Assembly (NCBI GenBank): GCA_004352715.1
Contig: SCFE01000009.1
Span: 892,300 to 956,299 of the forward strand
Source of the DNA: Hofstenia miamia
Taxonomy: Eukaryota > Xenacoelomorpha > Acoela
Length of the DNA: 64,000 nucleotides
Direction of reading: 5' to 3'
Numbering within the stretch: position 1 is the stretch's first letter; each line of letters opens with the position of its first letter. Under the pieces are notes generated by a model. The model saw only the letters and a program-made list of their open reading frames with translations. It was not told where the DNA came from and did no database searches. This document shows, in pieces, positions 1 through 11,813 of this stretch. The position numbers and the translations under genes were made by a program.

Positions 1-347
1 TGATAGAAGCACGGAGGCCAGACATAGTAGTGGTAGACAAAAAGAAAAGATTAGGAACAGTGATAGACATAGCAGTACCAAAGGACAGAAATGTAAGAAA
101 GCAAGGAGAAAGAGAAGATACACAAGTACAGGGAGTTTGCAGAGGAAATAGAAAGGCTGTGGAAGTTAAAGAAGGTTGAAGTAGTCCCGGTAGTTGTAGG
201 AGCACTAGGAGCAGTGAGTAAGAAGCATAAGAGATACTTGGAGGAGTTGGGAGTACCAAAGTGGGGAGGAGCAGTAGCACAGAAGGCAGCATTGTTAGGA
301 ACAGCTAGAGTCCTGAGGAAAGCTCTCAGACTCCCTGGGAACTGGTG
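1..347 (+). pseudogene. C-terminal end of an R4/Dong-like LINE (REL-endonuclease region)
   Basis: Seen: frame 3 reads a basic stretch ending in RRPDIVVVDKK, then GTVIDIAVP. After about position 115 the reading moves to another frame, with EIERLWKLKKVEVVPVVVGA and AALLGTARVLRKAL, ending at a TGA near 347. Family knowledge: the RPD...IDIAVP pattern and the helical tail are the C-terminal restriction-like endonuclease of early-branching LINEs such as R4/Dong and R2, which nick the target for target-primed reverse transcription. The 5' part, with the reverse transcriptase, lies outside the window. The frameshift makes this a dead copy. An (AAT)n array starts 45 bases downstream, fitting a 3' tail or target of Dong type. 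The clade within this group is uncertain. Confidence 0.7.
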
Positions 348-391
348 AGTTCCCCGAGCTGAGAGGGATACCAGCATGAAGCTGTGAGATG

Positions 392-392
392 C

Positions 393-452
<60 letters not shown>
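392..452. repeat. (AAT)n microsatellite
   Basis: About twenty uninterrupted AAT units lie between the 3' end of the + strand LINE fragment and the 3' end of a reverse-strand LINE. It could be the tail of either element or the TAA-type target that Dong-like elements favour. Confidence 0.95.
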
Positions 453-453
<1 letters not shown>

Positions 454-589
454 GATTTATACGAATATTGGTTTTTAGAGAGAAAAAATGTATAGTATTT
501 ACAAGATTTAGAGGGCAGAGTGCAGACTTGACAATGACAGAAATGAAATTGAGAGCATTTTGAGAAGATACCATATTTTGACATTGAAT

Positions 590-2400
590 TAAAGCAGAAA
601 ATGAATAGTGCAGATTTGAAATTTTTGTGGGAGGACCAAAGGTCTAGATTACGATTTGTTATAATAAAATTACCAAGAGGTATGATACGGTAGAAGAAAT
701 TACTAGATGAAGTTGTTTAGCGAATTCTGGGTACAAGAAATTTGACAGTTGAAGAAGACCGAGAGTTTGATATTTCAGGGGAGAAAGATTGAAAGTCGTA
801 GATATCAAAGTCATAGTATCCTAAAAGAAGTTTGTTAAGGGACAATAGATGAAGATATTTAAGATAAATAGAGATAGAAAAGAGCTTAGCTTTTTTAAGA
901 AGTGAGAGATATGATTGATTTGAGCGAAAAATCCAGTGAAGATCACGGTAAATAATACGATCTATCTTTGCTGCCAAAGAAGCATTTATCTGCCAACATT
1001 GATATCCATATAACAGAGAAGATAAACAGTAAGAATTAAACATCATGAACTTTATTTGAGAAAATGTAGAAATTGGCACATTTCTTCTAAGGAAGAAAAA
1101 TTTAGATGGGAATTTTTTAATTTTAGAAAGAATGTTTGTAATTATGATAGAACGGAATAAGCAGAATAGAGCATCAGCAATTTAGGAAGAAATATTTTTC
1201 AGCAGAGTAGGGGGGGACCATCAAGAGTAGTTTAATGAGATTTAATGGAAGATAAAAGTTTTTAAATAGAATAAGCTGTCAACGATGAAAGGATTATTTC
1301 AGTTATATTGTAAGAACATGTATCAATATTACTAGAAATATGATAGTCAGAGGCAGGTGAGAATGCAGAAATAAAATATTCATTAAAAAGGTTAGCAATG
1401 GATGTAGGTGTAAAAGCTAGATTTTCATTAAATTCTAAGGTAAACAGGAGAGCATGCACGGGGTTAATAGAAGATTTATCGCTCGAGTTCCTTAGAAAGC
1501 AGATCTTGTCTAGTTCAATAGAATTATAAAGTGCTAAATGTGCATCAGGTATTTTAGCGAGAAGAAAAGATTGGCCTTCGTAAAAACCTACGTTGATTGG
1601 CAAGATTAACAGGATGAGAAGAATATAAAAATGGAAGAGATTGTTTTCTTTTGCACTTACGTGGAATAAACAACAAACAGGCATGTGAAATTTCACAATG
1701 CAGATTAGAGATAAAGTCATCAGGTTGATAAGTTTCTAAAAGATTAATAATAAGTGAACGTCGAAAATGTGTAGTTAATGAAGTATAATTGGCATTAGAA
1801 TAGGAATAAGTTGAATTTATAGGCCTATGAAAAGTCTAATTAAGAGGTGCAGTGGCAATAAAAAGGAAATGATCAAAAGAGAGGGGCGCGAAGTTCAGTA
1901 TGTTTATGGAAATTTTAGATGCATTAGAAAACAAATTGAGAGAGATTATTATCATAAAAATAGTTCATAAGCTCACGTTCATATTGATCAGTTGTGAAAG
2001 AAGCACACCAGTCAGCATGGGTTAAGTTGAAATCACCAGTAATAAAAATACTACTTGTTCGAGAAAACCATTCAAAGAGTTAAAATTCTTATAGTTATTT
2101 AAAATTTCTGAAATCGTTGATTGGGATTATGTAGACAGATTACTAAAAGCTAAGAGAAGAAGAATAAATTTAACAGTTGAACAAAAGTTAGAGGAAATAT
2201 GAGATCCAATAAAGTCAAGATTACTTAATGAATTGACAGCGATTAACGTACCTCCTTGGCAGTTGATAGATCTATCTGTGCGTGCAACTACAGTAGAAGA
2301 AGAAGAGAGAAAAATAGAAGAGTCTGGAATAGAATCAATCATCCAGACAGGTTTCAGTTAGACAAATTAGGGTAGGTGGATTAACGATGGCGGGTGAGAA
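590..2400 (-). pseudogene. Degenerate CR1/Jockey-type LINE, reverse strand (endonuclease and RT remnants)
   Basis: Seen on the reverse strand, in 5' to 3' order: 2345-2127 reads MIDSIPDSSIFLSSSST, then RTDRSINCQGGTLIAVNS, an APE-type endonuclease pattern (a D/RxDR box followed by a G-rich LIAV strand). Near 2040-1970 it reads GDFNLTHADW, the endonuclease GDFN motif. At 1079-717 it reads YCLSSLLYGYQCWQ, the C-terminal region of a LINE reverse transcriptase. Frames shift repeatedly and stops are frequent, so this is an old inactive copy. I could not pick out a clear YxDD box. Its 3' end seems to abut the (AAT)n array. The family (APE-type LINE) is fairly sure; the clade is not. Confidence 0.65.
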
Positions 2401-2699
2401 TATGTAAGCTGTGACAGTTGGCACAAATAAGAGTAAATGATTAGGAATCTAGTCAATTTAAGATGGTTTTATTTGAAGAAATCGGAATGGAAGGTTTGGA
2501 TAAATCAACAGGAGAATTGTTGTAATGGAGACATAGATAGCGAATTTTTAGATGGGAAGGATTAGCTCCAGCTTTGAGAAACTCACGACAAACACGGAGC
2601 ATGTTGGACTCAAGTTCTAGTCAGAAGGATATAAATCGCGAGATAAGAAGACAGGAGTGTGATAAGATTTCAGACATGAAGAAACACTAATTATTTTTC

Positions 2700-5180
2700 T
2701 AGTCCCATTCAGAACTTAACTGAACTATAATAGTTCAGTGGCGGTTTTCTGATAAGCGACCTCGGCGATAAATATTACGTATTGGATTGTCTGGGGCACC
2801 AACATGTGTGAAAATGTCCTTTACGCAGCCATGATTATGCTCCAATTTTTTTTTTCAGGGAATTTTTTGAAACTGATATTTTCTTTAAAATCAGTTTAAA
2901 CTGCATAATTTACACACTACAAAAATATTCCAAATCCAAAGGCACCCTTAGAGAAAAGGGTGTCTTTTTTCATTTACTTTTTTCCCACAAGATCGCAACC
3001 CTTTTTGAATGCAGCTTTGCGCGAAATCTTCGTTCCCAGCATTTGGCGAGCAATTAACTCTAACTTTGTGTTCAACATTAGTAGTCTATCTAAAAAAATA
3101 GAAATAGCTAATCTAGAAATTTTGATTCGCATTAACATTGCGAATTGGAAGAATTTGAAGGCCTTGAGATATTTGTTCGAAAATATGTAAAAAATTGTAC
3201 ACACCTAGAACTAGAAATCTACAGCAAATTTTCATGATTTTTCATGTCATCTCTAATTATTTTAATTTGCATATTTTTTCAATTCAATTTTGAGTTTGGT
3301 GGGAAAGTTTTTGTGCATATATCGAAAATGGTGTAGTTTTCCATTTATAAAAATATAAAATCGTGTCATTACGCTATGGAAATATATGGTTTAATGAATA
3401 GTGCTACCCCTAACCTGTATTTATGCGCCAGTATGATGTTTCCAAAAATTTCTCTTCAAAAATATAAAGCATGTTGTATTTTTGGTTAAAATCGTTTTTC
3501 GGCATTACTATATGTAGCAATTATCTACTATATATTTAGTTAGATGAAATGTAAATCTGAACTACTTGTTTCGTAATACCACATCTAATTTTGGAACCTA
3601 GGAAAAGAATCATTAACTTTTTCGGACAATAATATTTACTAGTAAAAGTGACCCAGTGGTTAGTGTTTTTCTACTCCGTTTCAGCAAATTCAATGTAAAA
3701 ATGTTCCAATGTTCCACCCTTTTTGTCTACATTGGCGTTTCTCTAACAAAAATGTTTTTTGAGTACATATATATACTATGATTTATAAAATATTATTTTT
3801 GTCTGATTTCAGTGGTTTGCCAACTATTGTTTTAGATATTTTCATCTGTAGCAATTGCATACACTTCATTTTATTTATTTTGAAATAAACTAAATAAAAT
3901 GAGTCATTTGCACGTGCATATAATTTGCAAAAACAAAACATGTTTCTCTACTTTTTAGCATGTCGAAAAGGGTTATTCAAGTGATTAAAATACTGTTCAT
4001 GTATTGCATGGTTATATCTGTTTGATAACCAAATGATTTACTCGTGAGCGTAATTTCATCAAATGTGGTAATTTCCGTTAATTTTAGTGTGGAAATGTTT
4101 CCAAATTTAAAATTTAAGGTGTGTGGTCACCATATTACTGCCTGAAAACTGCTCTCAGTTCGTCCTGGAACTGCCTGGGACTTGATAAGTTGAAATGCGT
4201 GGACACCCTGTTTTAGGAAACGCCGAATAGGAGCAAGGGAAATAGATTATCATAAAAAATTTTATTATGAATGTTTTGAAGCTTTTGAACACAATTGGTA
4301 ATATATCTTCTAGTTAAGTTTCACTGGGTCGGCAAAAATGTTCTCTGTATTTTTTTAATAATTTCGAAAACAATTCATTAATATCAAAAACATGGTTATG
4401 GGTAAGTTTGGTCAAGTAATCATTATCAGATTCTATGCTTTTTTAAACTTTCAAGCTTGTCAGGAAACTGTCTTCCTTCGTTACTCTTTAAATTGACTCC
4501 TTCCATGTTGCATTAATTTCAATTTAGTCTTGAAAAGACATCTCTAGGTTTAGCAAACAAAAAATCGTCAGATTTTGCTAAATTGGGTAATAATTATTTG
4601 CAATACTAGGGTGCTTTTCAATTTCCGATGTACCGATGTAGTCGGAAGTGTGTACGGTGTCACTTTTAGTGGATATTAGGCACATGTCCCATGCTAAGCA
4701 AAAATTGTATGAGTAAACTGGTTGCGTTTTTGGGATTGTGGCTGAAGTTTACTATCGAAATATTGACAGAATCAGAATGAAGTGACATACTGAAGCATAG
4801 TTAGAAATAGATGATTCAGTTGCAACTGCACGCTACCACCCTCGCATTCGCTCCAGAACGGGTGAGATATTGCTGAAACAGTTCACTCATATAGTAGTCG
4901 TTTTCCGCATTAGATTTGCCTTCCGAAAATAGCTTTGAAAATTTTCTGATTGGTTCAGAACAACACTACATCTATTTGGCTTTTGCTAATGCTAATGAAT
5001 TTGATTTGCATTCACTTTGTGTAACGCATGGTGCTTAATGATAGCTTAGATTTCCGTTTTGGACAATCTTGAAACACAGTGTTATCCATGTTATTAATCT
5101 ATGAGTTGCTATAAAATAATGAAAGTGAATCTGTTGTTATGATGTTAATGGTTGCTGCAGCAACCAAAAGTATGAAACAA
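2700..5180. other. AT-rich stretch without recognised gene
   Basis: No exon, RNA gene or transposon protein was recognised. Short open frames exist on both strands at 2960-3204 but have no recognisable similarity and look like chance. Confidence 0.5.
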
Positions 5181-5181
5181 C

Positions 5182-5212
5182 TACCCAATAGAATGAAACT
5201 TGCTTAAACTTA
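5182..5212 (+). repeat. Left terminal inverted repeat of the EnSpm-like element
   Basis: Begins TACCCAATAGAATGAAACTT. It matches the right end in inverted orientation with two substitutions over the first 20 bases, and both then read GCTTAAA. The exact first base is uncertain by one or two positions. Confidence 0.75.
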
Positions 5213-5214
5213 AA

Positions 5215-5470
5215 AAAAATGCATGTCACATGGTATGTAACATGCATTTTCTTGCATTTAATTGTATGTACATGGAAGTGACTTATCATGTAACATGCAT
5301 GTTAATTCAATAAATACATGTCACATGGAAAGCAACAGCAAGTAAATACAATTAAATCCATGTCACATGGAATGTAACATGCATTTTCTTGCAATTAATT
5401 GCATGTAAATGGAAGTGACTTATCATGTAACATGCATGTAAAATCAATACATACATGTCACACGGAACAC
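5215..5470. promoter_or_regulatory. Left subterminal palindromic repeats (candidate binding sites)
   Basis: Four copies of a CATGTCACATGG-like motif lie at about 5222, 5317, 5359 and 5454, mixed with GTAACATGCAT motifs and arranged as two units of about 140 bp. The copy at 5359-5371, CCATGTCACATGG, is a perfect 13 bp palindrome. The same palindrome recurs in the right arm. In CACTA elements subterminal repeats bind an element-encoded accessory protein; that role here is inferred. Confidence 0.65.
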
Positions 5471-5576
5471 ATTTAAAATATCTAATATGCATTTATATCA
5501 TTTATGAATTGTAAATGTATGCTTCCACAGAAACATGAAAGTGTTAACACCGTATGATATAAAATAATTAAGTGAA

Positions 5577-8205
5577 TCAATTTTCTTTATTTTCTTTTAA
5601 AATACGACGAATGTCTCGGCCTCTTTGGTTAACAGCGGCTTTGGCATCACTCCAGGTATCATCATAATTGCCAAATTTTCGCATGCAGGCATCTAAATTA
5701 AGTATTTGTTTTATTCACAATCCTAATGACAACTATTTGACATAAAAATTTAAATTCTAAAATTTATATCAACTATTTTATTCAAAACAGACATAGGGGC
5801 TCCTTGGAAAACAATCTGATTAAATCATATAAAATACTTTATTACTTAAGAGTGAATATTGATTTCATTAAACGTTAAACTTTTAGTTATGTAAACAAAC
5901 AATGAGACAATTATATAAACCATAGATAGAACATTTCAGTCAAAACTCTTGACATCATCTGACATGAAGTGCACATATATATGAAACCACCCACTACAAG
6001 ATCTCACTAAATGCTTTTGAAGTGTTGTGATGAAATAGTCGAAGGATTTTTGCTGCTCATACTAGGATTTTACAGTTTTTTTGTATAAAAAAATGTACAA
6101 CTAAAAAATAATTTTTAGAAATATATTTTTTAAATTACAGGCTAACTGAGCACCTTGACCCACCCCGTTTTCACCTATGATGCAAGCTCAAAGTAGAACA
6201 GATTTTCTTATACACAATTGGTCAGCAATTTTAGTCCTCAGCAACCTCAGATGAAAACACGTGCAATAAACAAACATTTGCAATTAACTATATTCTGCTA
6301 TTTGCATTCATTTCATTAAAACTTAAACGGCCTCGTTGCAAAAATTCATTGTAAATATACATCAAAGAATACAACAACCTTCGTCAACAAACAATTATTG
6401 CAAAATATTTGAAATACAACAGGTTGTATAAAGAAACAATCTTATTTTATTGAATCATTTTGCTTGTCGCTGCGCGAAAAACAAGGAGGTTGAAGTTTCT
6501 ATTCTATGCTGAAACAAAGAACAAATAATTAGTAGTCGGATGTCTTATTGTGGATTTTACTAGATTAACAATATCTTACTTCTACATCTGCACAAACGTA
6601 AGATTTTGCTTTTACTTTTATAATAATAATAATGTTTTATTTCATATTTTGAAATACATCAAAATATCTTATTAATAGTTGAAAAACATCGATTAGGGAA
6701 CACATTCTCAAATTTTCTATGCAAATGTTTTTGTGCTTTCGGTGGATTATAATATAAAAATCATATTCAGATTAAAGCAATTTACAAAGTTTTTACATAT
6801 TTTTTATCATTAAATACATGACAAGATTTTCATGCATTTCATTCAATAATATTATTTTGAAATCTGTTATTTCGCAATCAAATGTAGTCTATTGCATGTA
6901 CAATATGATACAAAAATATTTGTTTACCAAAAAGAAATTGGCCAAATCTCATTAAAAACTTTAATTAAAATTTCATTGACAAAGACTAGTGTTAGTAATG
7001 ATGTCAAAGAGTGGAAGCATTTGAAGTAAATAAAAGTACCTTTCAATAATTTGCTACGTGATGGAGACAGTGATGGCCGGCTGACGTTTTTCTTTTTGGG
7101 ACTGAGCATTCCATTTGCAAGCTCATTGTCACTGAATAATACTGTAGAAACGTTTAAGGCGTATAATGATGGTCTTGGCCCAGATATTTCCATTAGGTCT
7201 TTGTCTTTATAGTAGATTGGTTCCGTACTGCTTGGTGTTATTTCCTAAATTGCACGTAACTATTCATATTTGAGAATTGATAATAAAATATAAAATGGTC
7301 AATTTTTCAGGAATACATGAAGTAGCATTCATATTTTCAAGAATGAAATCTGCTATATAATAATAATAATATATTTTACCTCATTTTTGTCTTTTTTTAT
7401 TCGTGTGTTCTTTTCAATCTTCACTAAAAGATTCTCAATTTTACTCATCTTCGATTCAATTTTTTCTAATCTGTCTAATACAGATTGTGAATTATTATTG
7501 CCTGCTTCAAAAATGTCTTCGCTTGCTTTTCTTTTCTAAAAATAAAAATTCTAGTTCAACGGTATTGAAAGACTAATTAAAATATAAAATAAATCTTCAT
7601 GAATACATTGGTGCCCATAAGTATTAACATATATAGAATTATGAGAACATTTTAATATAAATACGCATTTGATTTCTGAAAACAATATTTGAGAGAAATT
7701 CATTATTTATAATTATGTACAATATAGTATAAAATCGTACATTTGATTTTGGAGTTGGAACCAAGAGATTTTGTGGTGAGCTATTTTTTTCATTCGATTC
7801 TTCTAGGAATGACAAAGAAGATAAATTGAAACTATTGGACTGATTTAGCCTATCTTCCAATAAGGACTGCTTCTTTTTTATTACGTCTTGAGTACCTAAG
7901 AGAATGATAAATCTCAATAGTTTCATTTCAAACCTTACTTACTTAAGACTTGAAATTGCATAATTTTTAAAATTATATGATTATATCAATAAATTTGTTT
8001 AAAAATAGTTGATATTTAAAATCTTACCTACGCACACAATTTGACCCTCATGTTCTCCAAATTTGACTATGCTTCTGGCCTCCAATGATATCTTGTCCAA
8101 AGCAGACAAATGTCGAGGCCACAATTGATGGTTTATTGAAATTGCAGCATATGTACTGTCAGATTTAAAGTAAATTAGGAAGTACACCTGGGATATTTCC
8201 GACAT
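5577..8205 (-). CDS. BEN-domain protein encoded by the EnSpm-like transposon
   Basis: Five reverse-strand exons: 8205-8028, 7895-7741, 7535-7380, 7244-7040 and 5692-5577. All junctions have GT donors and AG acceptors, phases match (1, 0, 0, 1), and the total is 269 codons plus stop. Seen: the N-terminal exon ends SIVKFGEHEGQIVCVG, a small module common in BEN proteins. A Ser/Asn-rich exon is followed by a short charged coiled coil (SVLDRLEKIESKMSKIENLL). The last two exons form a BEN domain: PRPSLYALNVSTVLFSDNEL, then a basic loop, then FGNYDDTWSDAKAAVNQRGR. Family knowledge: BEN domains bind DNA and mediate protein contacts, often in repressors. Inference: it may bind the subterminal palindromes as an accessory transposition or regulatory factor. 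The start is the first ATG of exon 1. The last intron is 1.35 kb. Confidence 0.8.
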
Positions 8206-8363
8206 TCTGAAAAATAAGGATTTTTCGATTAAAAGCTGTAATGCTAACTATTAAATTTAATCGTTTTTAGAATTGATTATCATAAAGCCATTTGTATACA
8301 TGCATAACCAAATAACGAATATATATATTATCTAGGGTCCCATAAACTATTTACAAAATTATA

Positions 8364-10990
8364 TTAATCATGTTCATAGTGTTCACTAATTTTTACAATG
8401 TATTGGCTTTTTTCTTCAAAAGTGATGCAGTGGCAGACTATTGCAGCAACATTTATGCATAGAATGTCTCCGTTATTTTCAATTTCAAGTAGAACAACTG
8501 TTGAAATTTCAGGAATTAATGTAATAAGCTCGCTATTGATCGGAGAAAGCTGTGCTGTTCGAGTTATAAAAGTTTTTAAAAAACAAAATATTTCTCCTGT
8601 ATACAGAAGTATTACTTCAAGTAGTTTTCCATAACAAAGATGGGAATTATAGTTGAAACACAGATATTGATTTGATCTTTTTGATGTCCGCGTATAATAT
8701 ATAGTGTTGTAAGTTTTCCCATCATGGCGTACTCGTGATACAGTTTTGTACGAATTAGTTGCATTAAGTGGGATTCCAACATTATTTGCTGCTACTATGA
8801 AATCACTGCACAATTTCTTCCATGTCATAGTTCTTTCCAATGATTGCTTTTTTGCTAAAATAATAGGCATCAATATTGACAAATTAATTAGAACAACTGC
8901 AAATCCAATTTCAAAAAATGGCTGTAAAGATACCACGTTTGTCGAATTACGTATTGAAAAAAAAACCTTTATGTGCGAAATTTTCATTCCTACTATAAAT
9001 TTAATGTAATATTTCAACTATAATTTCAATATTTTTATTAAAGAGTCAAGTGTGCGTTATTCAAACCAAAACATTACTAAAATTGAAGCCATTAATTATA
9101 ATTTTTAGTCAAGTACTTTTATTTGCTGCAAGTTGCAGTATATTTCGCGTTCTAAGTTATTAATGTATTAGTTCAAATGGGAAATAAGTTCACCTAATGA
9201 TTTGACTGCAAAATGATGACGAAGAAATCGAGTAACTAACACTTTTCCAGAGTATAAATTATTTCCAGCTGCCCGCCGCAATTGGTAATTAGCACTTTCA
9301 AATGAAATGGCAGAAAAATTTGCTAGAGTTCCATATTGACGGCAGCAAGAGACGAGATGAAGCAGGGCATGTACATTGTACACCAAAGATAGTTCTCCAT
9401 AAATTTCTTTCATAAGTTTTACAAAGATATTAAGATATTGAGAAGCTTGATTTAAAGATTCATTGTCATTTTTTACCAATAAAATGTGAATTGCTTTTGA
9501 CAAAAGCAAAAAATGACAAATAATGTCATGATTTACGGAAGAAACCAAAAGAATAATGCTTCCTGTATATAACAATATCATTTTCCACTCTGATGCTTTA
9601 AAATAGTTTATTGCTTCAAATGACCGCGGAATTCTATTAAAATATGTAGGAAAGAGACTACTGTTTATGAAATTTGCAGATGTTACGTGCAATATACCAG
9701 ATGAAAGTAATGACTTGAAAATTGAGCGTGTTACACCTAGAAGAACTTGGTGCATATAGTCAACTGGTGCACCCCAAGGTACTGGTATCAATTCATGCAA
9801 CAATGGAATCCCTTTAATGCCATTTATGACTTCACCTGATTCCAAGGCATTTCTTCCATCCCTTAAATACTCATCTTGGGATCGTTCAACAATTGAACAG
9901 TTGTAGGGATAGGTAACCTTTCCGCCAATGTATTCTCCATGATGCAAGCAATGAGGGCATCCATAAAAACCATTGAATTGTTTGCAGTTTAGCAGCATTG
10001 CTTTTGCAGGCATATCAGCAACTACCATAATGAATTTAACCTAAAGTAGATTTGAATATTTAATGAAATTCAAATATCTTCTTAGGAAAACTAATGTATG
10101 CTTATAGAATAGGCATGTGGATTTATATATATACTTACATGACAAAGTTGGTCATCAAGATAAAATCCTTTTAGTGGTATATGCATTTTTGGAAGCAGTA
10201 ATTGAAGAAACTCTTCCCATTTTGGTTTCATCGAGCCAAACCAAAGACCAATCAACATAATGTTATTATAGGGAGACCTAGAAAATAGTGGCAAATTATT
10301 GAGTTGACACCAAACAGGCCAACAAGATATTTTAGTTGATTTGTAAACAGCAACACCATCAACATTAAGAATTAAATTTAGCAATGATGGAATAGCATCG
10401 AAATTCTGCTTAACAATCTTTTTCAATTGAGGCAACCAATCAATTATGAAAGCAGAGCAGCCACCATCAAACTTAATTTCATCAAACCCATCAAGAATAA
10501 GAGATTGCCTCACTTTATAGAATGAAGGAACTTTATTTATTCTAGGAACAGAGTTTCTAACTAATCCTATTACATCGTGTATTGCTGCATCAGATAATAG
10601 ATGTCTGCTAGCAAGGGCATTTAGTTCTTTAGAAAAGCGGGATATTGACATTGAGCTATCAACACAAAGCAACATATCTGAAGATGTAACTTGTGAACTT
10701 TCTTCAGAGGAATCAAATGAGAACATACAACGGGCATCATCGTCATCATTATTGTTGAAACTATAATCTAAACTAACATCACTATCACAAAATTCCATTC
10801 TGGGTTGGTTTTGACTGTTTATTGGAGTTGAACATCGGGGTAGATATCTCGAATTATCTTCATCACTGTTTGTACTGCTAAGCTCCAAAGATTCATTATT
10901 AGAATCACTAGGTGAGTGTAAGAGATATGATTTATAGCTACGATTTCTGTTTTTGTATACTTCGAAGTTCAATCGTCGTTGTTTGCCCAT
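8364..10990 (-). CDS. EnSpm/CACTA (Tnp2-like) transposase
   Basis: Three reverse-strand exons: 10990-10139, 10040-9194 and 8854-8364. Donors are GTAAGT and GTGAAC (the second weak), acceptors CTTTAG and TTTTAG, phases 0 and 1, giving 729 codons plus stop with no break. Seen: an acidic, Ser/Asn-rich N-terminus (residues 1-130), then LLNLILNVDGVAVYKSTKIS, then after the first junction a zinc-binding-like GFYGCPHCLHHGE, the highly typical PWGAPVDYMHQVLLGVTRS, and YNVHALLHLVSCCRQYG. The last exon carries the small C-terminal domain seen in these proteins. Family knowledge: these are cut-and-paste transposases acting in the nucleus on the element's ends. Inference: the uninterrupted frame suggests a recently active copy. 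Assignment to the EnSpm superfamily rests on remembered patterns, so a related superfamily is possible. Confidence 0.8.
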
Positions 10991-11813
10991 GATATTATAT
11001 GCACAAAACTAAAATGATAAGCATAAAAGAGTTTTGATGAGTTAAGTAGTAATTTTTTTTCAAGGGATTAACGTTCTACATGGGACGACGGTTTTCCTAC
11101 ACGGCACAAATTGTAAAAATACTTTTTTCATTTTTGGAAGAAACTAAAATTAGGATTATATAATGTTTTCAGAATCTTTTGACCAGGTATCAGTAAAAGC
11201 ATATATTGCTTTATTCAAACTTAGACATGTTTTACACATTTGCGATCTTGCGTTTACCCCTGCTTATCATGTTATCATTTCGTAATATTAATATTTAAAC
11301 CCTTAGATTTTCCAATGCTTCTGTTTACAAAATTCCACTTTTGACTAGATTTTTTTGATTTTTTAAAATAATCTTTAACCCTAGAGTCATATTTTGATTT
11401 ACGAAGTTTTTGCTATATTTTGCTATAGCTAATGTGTGAATTCTCACGCTTTTAAACATTTATAACTTGTTAAAAATTTACAACATGTTGTAAAAACTGT
11501 AGACGTATGAACATTGAAGGCGGGAAGCAGGAACACTGTTGACATTAACGCATTCGTTTTATGTGTAAAACTTTACAAAAACATAGAAAGTATTCGAAAG
11601 TAACAGTACAAAACAATGCTTTTAAGAAATTCCTTTTATTTCAGATTAGTTCACAAAGTTTATCCGAATGTACATATGTCAGCATTCAAAAAATTTTTTC
11701 ACAATATTGTGATTTAAAAATCTGTCTGGCTCACTAGAAATGAAGTGCTCTTATTTGTATACAGCCTCTTTCAAAATACACATTTTTGATAACATATAAA
11801 TTAAATTATTATG
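10991..11813. other. 5' flank of the transposase gene
   Basis: Non-coding and AT-rich. It should contain the reverse-strand transposase promoter, but I see no convincing TATA or initiator motif above background. Confidence 0.4.

Noticed and set aside
51-584. Reverse-strand frame of 177 codons with a poly-Ile run
   Set aside because: It reads through the (AAT)n microsatellite and opposes the LINE coding strand.
2960-3204. Overlapping frames on both strands
   Set aside because: No motif, no splice context and similar length on both strands; likely chance.
8398-9009. + strand frames of 78 and 87 codons
   Set aside because: Shadows of the transposase third exon on the reverse strand.
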